Source: Todiramphus chloris collaris (Eukaryota; Chordata; Aves; Coraciiformes; Alcedinidae). From it: a stretch of DNA of 64,000 bases. Location: the NCBI GenBank assembly GCA_025345505.1, contig JANVCC010000049.1:6450588-6514587 (forward strand), given 5' to 3'. The position numbers and the translations under genes are program-made. The notes under the pieces are model-generated. The model was not told where the DNA came from, made no database searches, and saw nothing but the letters and a program-made list of their open reading frames with translations. How positions within the stretch are numbered: position 1 is the stretch's first letter; every line of letters begins with the position of its first letter. Below, piece after piece: positions 12,829-23,639 of this stretch.

Positions 12829-12899
12829 GACGAGGTGTTGATGCACCAATGGTCAACCCCTGGTCATGCGAGCGGCCGTTGGTGCATTAATGCCTCGTC
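12829..12899. repeat. Inverted repeat at CR1 5' end
   Basis: The arms 12829-12852 and 12876-12899 are 24 bases each, with a 23-base spacer. They pair at 20 of 24 positions, and all four differences are transitions. It sits just upstream of the CR1 ORF1 start at 12968. It could be a stem-loop of the CR1 5' untranslated region or a small independent inverted-repeat element at the boundary; a comparison with other copies would tell. Confidence 0.85.
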
Positions 12900-12967
12900 A
12901 TAAAGGGACCCCCCCACCCTCTTGTCTTGAAGTGAACTTAAAAGTTCTTTCAGAAGAAGACCCGGCC

Positions 12968-14030
12968 ATGGTCACCAGTAGGCCGAAAGCCGCTGCCAGA
13001 GAGAATGTGGGGACCCAGAGGCAGCTCCCACGCAAACATGGGGCCGGGCAGGGCTCTGGCTGCAGGGAGTGCCTGGGCCCGGCACTGGTACCTGAGGGCA
13101 GCAGAGACACCTCTGCGAGCTGGATAAGCAGGGGAATGAGCTGCTCAGCCTGGGGGCAGAGCAGGAAGAGGAATTGGAAAGATTAAGGAGTATCAGGGGT
13201 GTGTGAGAGGGAGATGGTGGGTGGAGAGACAGTCTGAGGCAAAGGCAGAAGCTGGAGGCTCCCCAGGAAGCAGAGGATCCTCTCCCCTCCTGCCACCAGG
13301 CAGAAGGAGGGGACCTAAAGGGGGGCAGAATGGAGACAGGTCCCTGCACAGGGAGGCAGGAGAATCCCCTCCCGACCTCCCTCACCTTCCCAGTTGCCTT
13401 TACACAACAGGTCTGGGGCTCTGGAACTTGAAGTCCAGGCAAATGAGTGTGTAGATGGAGGTCTGTCCAGGGGGTTGCCTGGGGTGAGTCAGCCAGCCCC
13501 ACGCATCAGACTGCTTCTGTTAAGATAAAAAGGAAGGTAATTGTTGTAGATGATTCCACATAATCACCAAAGAGGGGAGCAAAGGGCTCAATGTGCTGAC
13601 CAGATCCATCCTGCAGGAGGGTGTTGCCTCCCTGGTACCAGGATTAGAGACATCACCAGGAAAGTCCCTGTCTGGTGCAGCCTTCTGGTTATTATCCACT
13701 ACTGGTAATGTATTTGGTAGGGATGATGTTGTGGACATAAGTCCAAAAGTGATTAAAAAGGACTTTAGGATGCTGGGGCGATTGATTGAAGGATCAGGAG
13801 CTCAGGTAGTGCTTTCCTCAGTCCCTTCAGTGGCAGGGAAGAATGTGGAAAGGAACAGGAAAACGCACCTGATTAATACTTGGCTGAGAGGCTGGTGCCA
13901 CCAGTGGAATTTTGGTTTTTTGACCATGGGCTGCTTTACAAGACACCAGGCCTGATGGCAACAGATGGGGAACATCTGTCTCAAAGGGAGAAAAGGATCC
14001 TGGGGCAAGAGCCAGTGAGGCTTATTGAAA
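12968..14030 (+). pseudogene. CR1 ORF1 relic (esterase-like ORF1p)
   Basis: CR1 ORF1 encodes an RNA-binding chaperone-like protein, and in many avian and reptilian CR1s it has a C-terminal GDSL-type esterase domain. The start is placed at the ATG at 12968 (MVTSRPKAAARENVGTQ), after which CRECLGPALVPEGSRDT matches the cysteine-containing N-terminal block. A second frame from about 13200 carries the Glu/Gln/Pro-rich linker. A third (from about 13725) carries MLGRLIEGSGAQVVLSSV and NTWLRGWCHQWNFGF, which match the esterase core blocks 'LGAQVVFSSILPV' and 'NAWLRxWCRREGFGF'. The reading frame changes at least twice and there are in-frame stops in the first part of the esterase region (about 13530-13590), so no functional protein is expected. 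Identification of the family is firm; the exact break positions are not. Confidence 0.85.
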
Positions 14031-14144
14031 GGTCTTTAAATGTGACTTGAAGGGGGATGGGGATAAAACTTGGTTTGCTAGATTGGAGCATGGGAGCAGT
14101 ATGCCAGTACCTGTGGGGCAGTGTGGTAGTGAGGTCTTAAAGTC

Positions 14145-14932
14145 AGCTGTCTCAGTGGAGGTGGGGGATGATGGGAGTGTTGATCTGCTTGAGGGTAAGG
14201 AGCCTCTTCAGAGGGATCTAGATGGACTGGACTGATGGGCCATGGTCAATTGTATGAGCTTCAAAAAGGCCAAATGCACTTGGACTGCAACAACCCCACG
14301 AAACTCTGCAGGCTTGGGGAGGAGTCTCTGGAAAGCTGCTCAGCAGAAAGGGACCTGGGGGTGTTGACTGACAGCCACCTGAACATGAGCCAGCAGTGTA
14401 CCCAGGTGGCCAAGAAGGCCAATGGCATCCTGGCCTGTACCAGGAATAGAGTGGCCAGCAGGACTAGAGAAGTGATCGTTCCATTGTACTCGGCACTGGT
14501 GAGGCTGCACCTTGAGTACTGTGTCCAGTTTTGGTTGCCGCAGTATAAGACAGAATTTGAAATGCTGGAGTGGGTCCAGAGAAGGGCAGTGAAGCTGCTG
14601 AGGGGTCTTATGAGAATAAGTCTTAGGAGGAGCAGCTGAGGGAGCTAAGGTTGTTCAGTCTGAAGAAAAGGAGGATGAGGGGAGACCTTATTGCTCTCAA
14701 CAACTACCTGAAAGGGGATTGTAGTGAGGTGGATGTTGGTCTCTTCTTCAGAAGTCACAGCTGATATGGCATCATGTTGTAACAGGGGAGGTTTAGGTTG
14801 GACATTAGGAAAAACTTCTATACCAAAAGGGTTATCGAAGACTGGAACAGACTGCCCAGGGATGTGGTTGAGTCGCCATCCCTGGATGTATTTAAAAGAC
14901 ATCTCGATATGGTGCTCAAAGGTATTGTGTAG
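14145..14932 (+). pseudogene. CR1 ORF2 C-terminal relic
   Basis: This is the end of the CR1 polyprotein downstream of the reverse-transcriptase palm. The frame open at 14047-14235 supplies [19 protein letters not shown], and the one open at 14235-14639 supplies [40 protein letters not shown] and [19 protein letters not shown], all standard CR1 ORF2 C-terminal blocks. After about 14640 the frame shifts and continues as decayed '[20 protein letters not shown]'-like and 'VIEDWNRLPRDVVESPSLDVF'-like segments to a TAG at 14930-14932. The endonuclease and the catalytic core of the reverse transcriptase are absent, so the element is dead. Confidence 0.88.
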
Positions 14933-15923
14933 TAGTGGCACTGGCAGAGTTAGATAATGGTTGGACCTGATCTTAAAGGTCTTTTCCAACCACAGTGATT
15001 CTGTGATTCTTTAAATAGCACTGACTTTTCAGAAGCAATGTTTGTCAATGTTTGTGCAGTTCTCCTTCTGCTGAAGGCAGTGAGACTCTTGCTACAGCCT
15101 GAGCACAGTGGTAATCCTACTTGGGAGAAATACCCCATTTTTTTCCACAATCCTTACATTGCAATAGAATTGTGAAATTCCGTGTTTTAAGTCTGTGTGG
15201 CTTGTTTTCAGCTTTATCAAGATGTAATAATAATTATTTGTAGTCAGTTGTAACAATTAACAAAAAAGATATTGTTAAATGATTAATAAGTAATCATTTT
15301 TTTTTCCTGAGTCATATATGAGGCCTGCCTACGCTTGTGAGCTTGCACATGTGCCAGTGGCAATGTACAGAGGCAGTGGGATTTCCTGATTTTCAACAGT
15401 TAGCGTGACACTGGTTGCCAATACAAGTAGTGTTCTGTAATGTCTTTTATAAGGGATTGTAATCTCCTTTTAATGGTTGGATTCTCCCTTCTAGATATGC
15501 CTGTGTCATTCTTACTGAAGGGAGCAGCAGCATCTAAATTCCTTTAGAGTTTTGCACCAATGCCCCCATTTACCATTTCAGTAAAGCTTTCTCAGAATGT
15601 GTACATGAGAGCAAGATTTAGTTTCAAGACTGTTCTATTCAGAATAAATGGTAGGTGGCTTCGAGTGCAGCCAGCTTAGCTGCAGTTGTATTATGTTTCA
15701 CTTTTTTATTTCTGAAAGGAAATAAGATTATTTGAATTAAAATGCTCCCAACAGCTCATGTATGAATTCAAGGATGGAATCTGCAACGGTCAGCTTTGCA
15801 TCAGTTGTTTGAAAGCTGTGGTCAACAGTGCAGATGTGCCATTGGGAGGGGAGGGGTGAAGCTGCCACAACAATGGGATGCTGCCTGTGCCCAGGAGCCT
15901 TGAAGTGCATCTCACTCTGAAAC

Positions 15924-15924
15924 A

Positions 15925-15958
<34 letters not shown>

Positions 15959-16018
15959 TTTTGAAAACTGATTTAAGGAAGAAATTTTTTCTTAAATTGT
16001 GTTTAAAAAAAAAAAAAA
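15924..16018. repeat. (AT)n, T22 and A14 low-complexity cluster
   Basis: About nine AT dinucleotides (15924-15941) run into 22 T residues (15941-15962), followed 40 bases later by 14 A residues (16005-16018). The T22 and A14 runs face each other and could pair as an AT hairpin. Confidence 0.9.
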
Positions 16019-16443
16019 GCCTGGCAAATTTATCTGCTGTAATTTTTTATGGGTACAATGCATTTGTACAGAGAAAATTTATTACTTTTATCCTCTAGTA
16101 GAAGAGCCAGTTTTCTTCAAGATGCAGAAGTTTCAAGCTCTTATACAACAGGGGAAGACAGAGGATGGGTAAATAGCTATTGTCCCCATGGGTGATACAA
16201 CAGGAAAATAAGATGCTCAAGGGCCACATTGCCCTTTGGTGCAGTCTGAGTTGATAGGAAGAGCAGTGGTGGTTTCTGTGATGCTGAGCAATGTATGGGA
16301 GGGTCAGACAGGTTGAGCCTGGGTGAAAACCTCTACGCTCTCTCATGATCTTGTGGCATGACATCACTGTTGTCAGTTTGACCTAATTCATGTGTATCGT
16401 CTGAGCTAATGTTTGTTGGGTATCTGAGTTACAAATTCCAGTA

Positions 16444-16505
16444 AATAGAAGGAGTCTTCCACTTAGGGATTTTTAATAGAAGGAGTCTTCCACTTAGGGA
16501 TTTTA
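16444..16505. repeat. 31-bp perfect tandem duplication
   Basis: The unit beginning AATAGAAGGAGTCTTCCACT occurs twice head to tail (16444-16474 and 16475-16505). The copies differ only at the last base, so the duplication is recent or conserved. Confidence 0.95.
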
Positions 16506-17405
16506 TGGTTTAGTAGTAGAGCTTTGAGAAAGTTTCAGTATCTTTGCTTTTTACCTTGAGGCCAGACTAAAGCCCAGACACTTGCATTTCTATTTAGTGT
16601 AGAATGCCTCGCTAGTTTAAGAAAGGATGTAATTCCACAGCTCCATGCTGTGGGCTACATGATGAAGTCACTAAAACATTATGCTAGCTGAATGCAAGTG
16701 TCTGAAAGTTAATGGCAAACTGAAATTCCTCCAGTTCACGTGCTTCTAATTATGACCGACTGGTGTTTGCAGGTCTTCTGCCAATAAAGGCATCCAAAAA
16801 CTACAAATGTATTTGGATCAGAGAGCGTTTGGCTTTAACTTACTGTCAATTAGGAGGAGAATGATGGATTCCAGATATCTTTTTGTGTCTGTGTGTACAA
16901 CTGCGTGTTCGCTTCTTTTTTCCTTCCCCATGATCTCTCTGCAATTGTAGCAACAGGATGTACTGTTTCAGAACTACTTTGGAGGAAAAGTTCCCTAGAC
17001 ACCTCTTTTTTGGCAAAGTGTACCACTCTTGTAGTGTTTTAGCTTAGATATTCTCTTCAATTGCCAATTAGTCTAGTTACGTATCCCCTGCAGTAAATTT
17101 GATAATGCATTGATTTTAGCAAAATTACATATGGAGAAAAAAATGTACAGCTTGTCTAAACGAAGTGATTTACCAATATAGCTGTATCAGTGCAGCTACA
17201 GTCCTGTGTATAATTTCCCATGTGGATGCTTTTAATCATGAATAAATGTGACCTAACTAGAAAACGTAACCAAAATAAGTCTTAGAACTATAGCATTAAA
17301 GGTCCACTTCAATGTTGCCTCCCAAGTGCAGCTTTTCTAGCTAAAGAAGTTAGCACTCTGTGTCAGCCCTCAGTGCCCTGTGGCTACTGTACAGGTGGGG
17401 GCAGC

Positions 17406-17470
17406 TTCGCTTCGCTTCGCGTGTCGTCTCTTCTCCCTCTCTTCCTCTTCTCTTCTCCCTCTCTTCTCTT
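17406..17470. repeat. (TTCGC)n and polypyrimidine tract
   Basis: Three TTCGC-type pentamers (17406-17420) are followed by a C/T-only stretch at 17427-17470 in which TCTCTTCTCCCTCTCTTC occurs twice with a 22-base period (17427 and 17449). The C/T purity and repeated symmetry make it a candidate triplex (H-DNA) former. The CpG-containing pentamers stand out from the CpG-poor surroundings. Confidence 0.85.
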
Positions 17471-17965
17471 GTTTTTTAACGAGTTTTGTTAGAGTAAGTT
17501 CAATTAGCATAAGCATTTAAAATTGCAATTTAATTAAACTTGCAAGTTGAAGGCAAAGTAATGACTGTTGGAAGGGTGGGGTTGAGTGCTTAGGGGTGGT
17601 TGCCATCTTGGACATCACAGTGACAGGCAGAAGGAGGGGGTTTCAGCAGGACACGGCAGCCCAGCACACGTACAGCTGCCCCTGTCCAGACAGGAAGGAG
17701 AATTATCCTGAAATGTTTATCAAAACTCATGGAATTCAGTGAACTGAAAAGAAATCTTGTTCCCTTGTGTAGCATCAGGTCCTCTATGTTTAAAAGGTCT
17801 CTTGAGATCTGTGTGCTGGAGCTTACAAAACAGTTTCTCAGACCATCCCACTGAAAATGAAGTGTCAAAATGAAATTCAGCTCGTCAGTATTAATTTGCA
17901 ACTTAGAGCTGAATACATAGCCTGAAATTTATGAGGCAGATTTTGGCCCTACCAGCTGATGGATG

Positions 17966-18005
17966 GAAGAGTGAGTGTTCACTTGCCAGAAGAGTGAGTG
18001 TTCAC
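17966..18005. repeat. 17-bp direct repeat, 23-bp period
   Basis: GAAGAGTGAGTGTTCAC occurs at 17966-17982 and 17989-18005 with six bases between the copies. It is a small local duplication with no gene context. Confidence 0.9.
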
Positions 18006-20601
18006 AGTTGTTTTCTCTGTGGATTTATTCAGCACCATTTGTCATGAATTAATGATCAATTGTTAATTCAATACTCACTTTTCCAGCTGCACTGATTAGA
18101 TGCAGAAATCTACAATAATAAGTCACGTGGCATCGTTTCTGTTGCCAATAAGATGAGTCTAACTTGAATAATATTTGAACAACTCCAATAATGCAAATGA
18201 GTTCCTGGAAATTGAATTTAAAATATTTCTTGTACATCTTCACATGTACAAGCTTAATAATTTGTTTTCTCAAATAGTCATGACTGTGTTCATATGGAGG
18301 AATAATTGTATGTGCAATGCAAACTGATAATTTTGCTCAATATTTTTCACTGTTCACCTTCCACCAAGAAATGTCACTAATTAAATACTTTAATTTAAAT
18401 CTCTCTCTAGTAAGAAGCAGGTAGTCAAGACCCTGCTATGATTTTTCTCATCTGCTGTGATTTTCACACTGGAGTGAGCTAAACCGACGCCATGTTCCAC
18501 ACTGTGAGAGTGCTTTGAGATCAGAGTGAAAGACTGATCCTCTCTGTCCTAAAGAATAGTCAATATCATGGATTTTACTTGAAAGTGGAATTGGCATGAA
18601 CTGAGAGCATGCACAGAACACTCCAGTTCTGAACATTATTAAACTGGAAAAGTCGAGATTTAGAAGCTTAAGTCATTTCAACACCATTCTTGTTGTTATT
18701 CAAACTTTGTTGTAAACTAAAGGACATTTGGGGTCTAAAATCAGTAGTGTAAGTGGCGTTGAGTTGTGATAGCACTGTTGTGTATACTGTGCTGCATACG
18801 ACCCCCAGGGAGATGAGTCAGTCAAGAATACTCTGAAGGGACTGTTGCTGCAAAGTGCCATTGCCTCAAAGAAATGCCAGGATTCCTGGACTCTCTAGAC
18901 CTCATTACTCAGCAGCTCTCAGCTCTCTCTCTGTCTGCCCATAGTATGATCTAGCAATTGGAAGTAACAAGTTGCAAGGCAAATACATAGGTAACAGTGC
19001 TTGCTACCTACCTTTTAATACTCTTTAAAATAGCTGCTTCAGGACCAGAATCAACAGTAATGCAAACCTAGCTGACAGAAAGAATTGGATGTAAATGATG
19101 GCTTAGTGTAATTGATGCCTACCTGCCTGCTGTAGAAGGCTTGTAAAAACATGCCTCTTGCTTTGATTTGGTATTTTGTGTGGTAGGGTTGTAAATGATG
19201 CGGAGCTAAGATTAGATAGGAGGATCTTGCAACCTCTTGCCACCGTATTTGCAGTTCCTAACAGCTGCCTTTACGATGACAGTTGTATCTGTGTAGTTTG
19301 CTGAGAGGATTCTTCAGGTGGAAGATGTTCTCCACAGGCCCAGCCAGTTAAATTGGGATGTACCGCGTGCTTTGGTTATTGCCTGACAAGGGTAATATTG
19401 GCATGGCTGGTGTCTAAGGATATAAGGAAAGAAGAATATCAAAGAGGTAGCATCTTCTGTTAGACCAGGTGAAGTAGTACAAAAAAGCAGCCAAGCTTCC
19501 AAGACCAAAGTCTGTGTCTGGATCCTTGGTTATCCTGCAGGGCCCTGAATGCAAACAGCCATTCCAGGAATGGGCAGTGATCATCTGTGCAGCTTCTTAT
19601 CACGCTTTGAATTTGATGTTAGTGAAAGGTCAGATCTCCCTGTATTTGTGTCCCAGTTTGTGTTTATACAGGTCCAAGCAGAAGCAGCATGAATTTAATG
19701 TTTCGTGGCACCTACTCACTTAACTAGGGGAGAAAAATAGTGAATCAATCCCTGCGTACAAAATTGTTAGCTCACCTTCTTCATGACTGAGGTACAATGT
19801 CTTGGTGTGAAATGTCAGCATTATCTTTCATTTAAGTTACATCTACTTGTTTTAGGATTGATTTGGCTCACAAGGTACTGTGAGAGCCAAGGTATTGTTA
19901 GGAAAGTTATATTCAACTTTGAGTAAAAGCTTATGCTTTGCTTTCTGTGGGAAAAAAAAAAAAAAACTCACCACTACCAGCAAAAAGCAAGTTATATATT
20001 ATTACAGATCAGTGTAAATAGTATCTGTATTCTGTAGTCTTTAGGGGGATTATAGGATTGGATCTCTCAATGTATGCTGCTCTGTCTTTATTTACTGTAT
20101 TTTGTCCTGTCAGGTTGATCTCACATACTAACACTGATGTACAGCACACAAAAGAAATGTCACTTTCTGTGACTTTATCTGTTGTATCTGGGGCTACATG
20201 CGTAATTTCTCTGAAACGTACACCGCTAGAATCACATATAAGTGTTTGAAGGGAAGAGTCGAAGTCACTTCAGTTGGGTGGAGCAGTATTGTTCTGAATT
20301 GGATTTTCAAAACAATTACTTGCTTCTTACAGGAGGGTTTCTGTTGTTGTTGTTTTGTTTTGTTTTTTCCCCCCTCTACAGCGTTTGCAATTTCCAGACA
20401 ATTTGCAGACATATGGCTCTGAAAAGAAATGTTCACACAGTTCCAGCTCATTTAGTGGCTGGATTCAGTAAATAACACAATCATGTCTCACAGACTATAG
20501 GTGAAATGCTAGCCACTTGGGATTATTTTGTGTATTTTGATTCAGATAATAATTACTTTTTACCAGTTGTTTCATACAAACACACAAGAGAGTTAATCTC
20601 T

Positions 20602-21189
20602 TGTCGTGGTTTAACCCCAGCTGGCGATTAAGCCCCACTGCAGCTGCTCGCTCGCTTTCTGCCCCCCACAACCTGGTAGGCTAGGGGAGAGAACTGGAAG
20701 AGTAAAAGAGAGAAAACCCTTGGGTTCAGATAAAGGCAGTTTAATAGCTAAAGCAAAAGCCACACGCACAAGCAAAGCAAACCAAGGAGTTCATTCACTT
20801 CCAATCTGCAGGCATGTGTCCAGCCAATCCCCAGGACAGCAGGGCTCCATCGCATGTAATGGTGACTTGGGGAGACAGAATGTCACAACTCCAAACATCG
20901 CCCCTTCCTTCTTCCACAGCTTTCTATGCTGAACATGATGTCATATGGTCTGGACTAACCCTTTGGTCATCTGGGGTCAAGTGTCCCAGCTCTGTCCCCT
21001 TCCAACTCGTGCGCCCCCCAACCTGCTCGCTGCTGGTGTGAGAAGCAGAAAAGGCTTTGTGTAGGCCTTGCTCAGCAACAAGTGAAACTCCACCGTGTTG
21101 TCAACGCCATTCTCAGCCTAAATCCACACCACAGCATCGTACCAGCTACTAGGAAGAAAACTAGCTCTATCCCAGCCCAAACCAGGACA
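20602..21189 (-). mobile_element. Solo LTR, avian ERVL-like (family A)
   Basis: The plus strand starts TGTCGTGGTTTAACCCCAGC and ends ...AACCAGGACA, the reverse complement of a common avian ERVL-type LTR. Read on the minus strand, U3 begins at 21189 and an ATTAAA polyadenylation signal lies at 20745-20740. The whole block is about 590 bp with TG...CA ends. There are no retroviral genes on either side, so it is a solo LTR. I see no clear 5-bp target-site duplication, which fits an old insertion. A second, diverged copy of the family lies at 44903-45468. Confidence 0.88.
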
Positions 21190-22257
21190 CTTGTGTGATA
21201 TGAGAAACTGCAATTTCATGCTATTTGCATATAAAATGTTGGGGAAGGTGATGCAGGTATTGTGGATAGTGGTATGTGATTATTGGCATTCTTTGAAGCA
21301 ATCAGACTTAAAATTCTGTCAGCAAAGCAACCAAAAAACAAACTTAGTGGAAATGGAACAAGAAGCTGAAATATAAAGAGGAAAAAAATTGCTAAGGAAG
21401 TACACTTTCTAAAGATCTTTCACGTTTCCATTTCGTTTTTCCTTACCATGAATAGAGCCAGGTGAATGTTGGAGCAGCAGGGCTTGTTTGAAACTTGTCT
21501 AGAGGAGTTCTGCGTATGCCAGGCACACAGAATTTACCTTTTAAAGTAGACTTGTTTCTTCAAGGTACCGACTTCCTTATACTTTTGAGTCATTCCCCAC
21601 AGAAGTTCTCAAAAATCATTAGGAACCTGGGTGGAGAGTTGCACGTATAGTACCTTTCAGAAGTCAAATTCAATCTTGGTTTATACCTGGCATATTTGAA
21701 CTGCAGAAAATTAAATTGGATATTTTGGTCAGTAACTGACACATGTTCTGTACTGTTATGATAATTAAATGATGTTTGGACTATAACAAGCAAATGAGTT
21801 TCAGCTATTTAAGAAATTACTGACACTCAGCTGGAAATTTCATCCTCCCCCACCCCCAGCTGATATGGGATAATTGGCTGTGAGTAAATTCCTAGTTTAT
21901 TATAGTATAAGATTATACCTTGCAGGTTAAGCCACTTTTAATGAAAATGTTTTCAGTTTACACAATTCGGACTGAGAATAAATGTAGTATTATTGTGTCT
22001 TAGTTGAGGCTGAGATTATTTCAGCCAGGACATTCTTAAACTTTCCAACTTGGCTGTTTCTGTGTGTGTCTGGTTACTCCTGTAGAAAGTTTCCCCGGGC
22101 ATTTTTAGCAGCAGACATTTTTAACATCTGTGGCAATTTTGGTCTTGCAGATGCTGGAGCAACCTTCTTTTTTATTTCCTTTTTCCTCTTTTTTTTTTTT
22201 TTTTTATTCTCTTTATTTTCTCTTGGATAAACAGATAATGTCATAGTTGTTAGCTAA
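21190..22257. other. Noncoding, nothing recognised
   Basis: Unique sequence with a T-rich run at about 22184-22205. No open frame, repeat body or RNA gene was recognised. Confidence 0.55.
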
Positions 22258-22450
22258 GAGACATGAAATCACTTTAGGTTGGAAAAGACCTTTAAGATCA
22301 TCTAGTCCAACTGTTAACTCAGCACTGCCAAGTCCATCACTAAACCATGTCCCTAAGTGCCACATCTACGTGTCTTTTAAATGTCTCCAAGGATGGTGAC
22401 TCGGCCGCTTTCCTGGGTAGCCATTTCTAATGCTTGCTGAACCTTTCACC
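22258..22450 (-). mobile_element. CR1 LINE 3' end, 5'-truncated
   Basis: On the minus strand the block reads as the last part of CR1 ORF2 and the short 3' untranslated region. Diagnostic strings on the plus strand are TTAGGTTGGAAAAGACCTTT, AGATCATCTAGTCCAACTG and CTAAACCATGTCCCTAAGTG, which are reverse complements of the CR1 3' consensus. About 190 bp remain; 5' truncation is usual for CR1. Nothing past 22450 is recognisably CR1. Confidence 0.9.
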
Positions 22451-23639
22451 AGTCCTGCTAGATCTTCCAGTCTTTCTTGCAAAAGCATGTGGAATAGCCT
22501 TGTGCAGAGGCACTCAAATCTCTTCTGCAGTGACCCTTTCCTCAAGTGTAATGGTTATGACCTAGATATTGTCCCATCTTCTAATCTACATACAAAAGTT
22601 CCTGACTCTTCTGACCGTGTCTGTAGGAAAGAGGGTTGTTGGAAACAGCTTGTGGGCCAGCAAAGTCAATTGGATATGTCACCATCCTTCTGTCTGCCTC
22701 TCTGAAATATTTAGGAAAGTGAATGGCAATGGGTCAGAGAGGTGTCCTGGCAGGTCAGACATAACCCCTGGAGCCAGAAACTGGCTAACAAGGCTTGAAG
22801 TCAGCAGCTCTGCTGACTAGTCGTAAGACTAAAGTCTGAAGATTGCACAACCATATAGTTGTGTGGTTAGTGTTCTGGTGTCTGTATCTGAGTTTCCCCT
22901 AATATAAATAGTTTGAAGAAGGTCATAAAAATGTCTCGTGGTTTCATAACTACTTGCTGGTTTTGTTGTCATCTTCCGTATGAATTGTCTGTGGTGGCCA
23001 ATTTATTTATATTATTATTGTTTCAGACAGAGAATCTTGAATCAAATCAGTGTCCTTGTTTTGTTGTGCTTTAATTTACCTGTCACTTAACTGACTTTGC
23101 AGCTTGATATTTTCTGTATCTAGTAATTTTCCAGGTTTCACCAAACCTGTTGTTCCAGAAGTCCTGCACTTGGAGTATCACAGCTCCAAGGCGCATGATT
23201 TGTGTTGCATAGTCATACTGTGTGTTCTAATGCTTACACACAAAAATGTTCAACTCTTGTCTCATTCGTTTTTTCACACTTACAAAAATTCTGAGACTTA
23301 TTCCCCCACTGTGTTACTTCAGTTCTACCTGTGTACAATACTCTGGATTAAACTGGAGAACTGTCAGCAGATGAGTGAGCTGCTGGACTTGGGGTCTGCC
23401 CCTCCTTTTAGGTGCAGCTTTTAAGTGAAGATTTGTACTTGAGAGTTTTTCTTTTCATCTTTATATCTGTGCAGGTAAAATTAGTCATTCAAATTAAATT
23501 CCATATGTGAAACTGCCTATTTATAGCAATGGCAATATTATTTATTCTATCAAATAGGCAATTTAACCTTCTGTGGCTAATGAGACCAACCTGTTGTCAA
23601 GTTTACAGTGACAGGAATTTCTAGGGACTGGTCAGTGTG
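22451..23639. other. Noncoding, nothing recognised
   Basis: Unique sequence. It contains a 9-bp perfect inverted repeat (TGCCTATTT at 23514-23522, AAATAGGCA at 23552-23560). Several small open frames here have no family resemblance. Confidence 0.55.

Larger units (their letters stand above)
12822..15013 (+). mobile_element. CR1 LINE, internally deleted, 5' and 3' ends kept
   Basis: A GC-rich element whose composition differs sharply from its AT-rich flanks. It carries a 5' untranslated part with an inverted repeat (12829-12899), an ORF1 relic (12968 to about 14030), an ORF1-ORF2 linker (about 14030-14110), the C-terminal part of ORF2 (about 14145-14932) and the characteristic 3' end with TTGGACCTGATCTTAAAGGTCTTTTCCAACC-type sequence and a GATTCTGTGATTCT tail ending at 15013. 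The endonuclease domain and most of the reverse transcriptase, over 2 kb in an intact CR1, are missing; the junction lies near 14110-14150. Most genomic CR1 copies are 5'-truncated, so a copy with both ends and a central deletion is less common. The exact 5' boundary is an estimate based on where the GC-rich sequence begins. Confidence 0.88.
15014..20601. other. Noncoding, no gene recognised
   Basis: AT-rich unique sequence with small tandem duplications, homopolymers and one polypyrimidine tract, each listed separately. No open frame has recognisable protein features. A stretch at about 19437-19507 faintly recalls an old interspersed repeat of amniotes but could not be confirmed. Confidence 0.55.

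Noticed and set aside
19437-19507. Possible ancient interspersed repeat (TCTTCTGTTAGACCA... followed by AAGCAGCCAAGCTTCC)
   Set aside because: The resemblance to old amniote repeats is short and could not be confirmed without a search.
22451-22810. Extension of the minus-strand CR1 beyond its 3' end piece
   Set aside because: No further CR1 words could be found on the minus strand after 22450.
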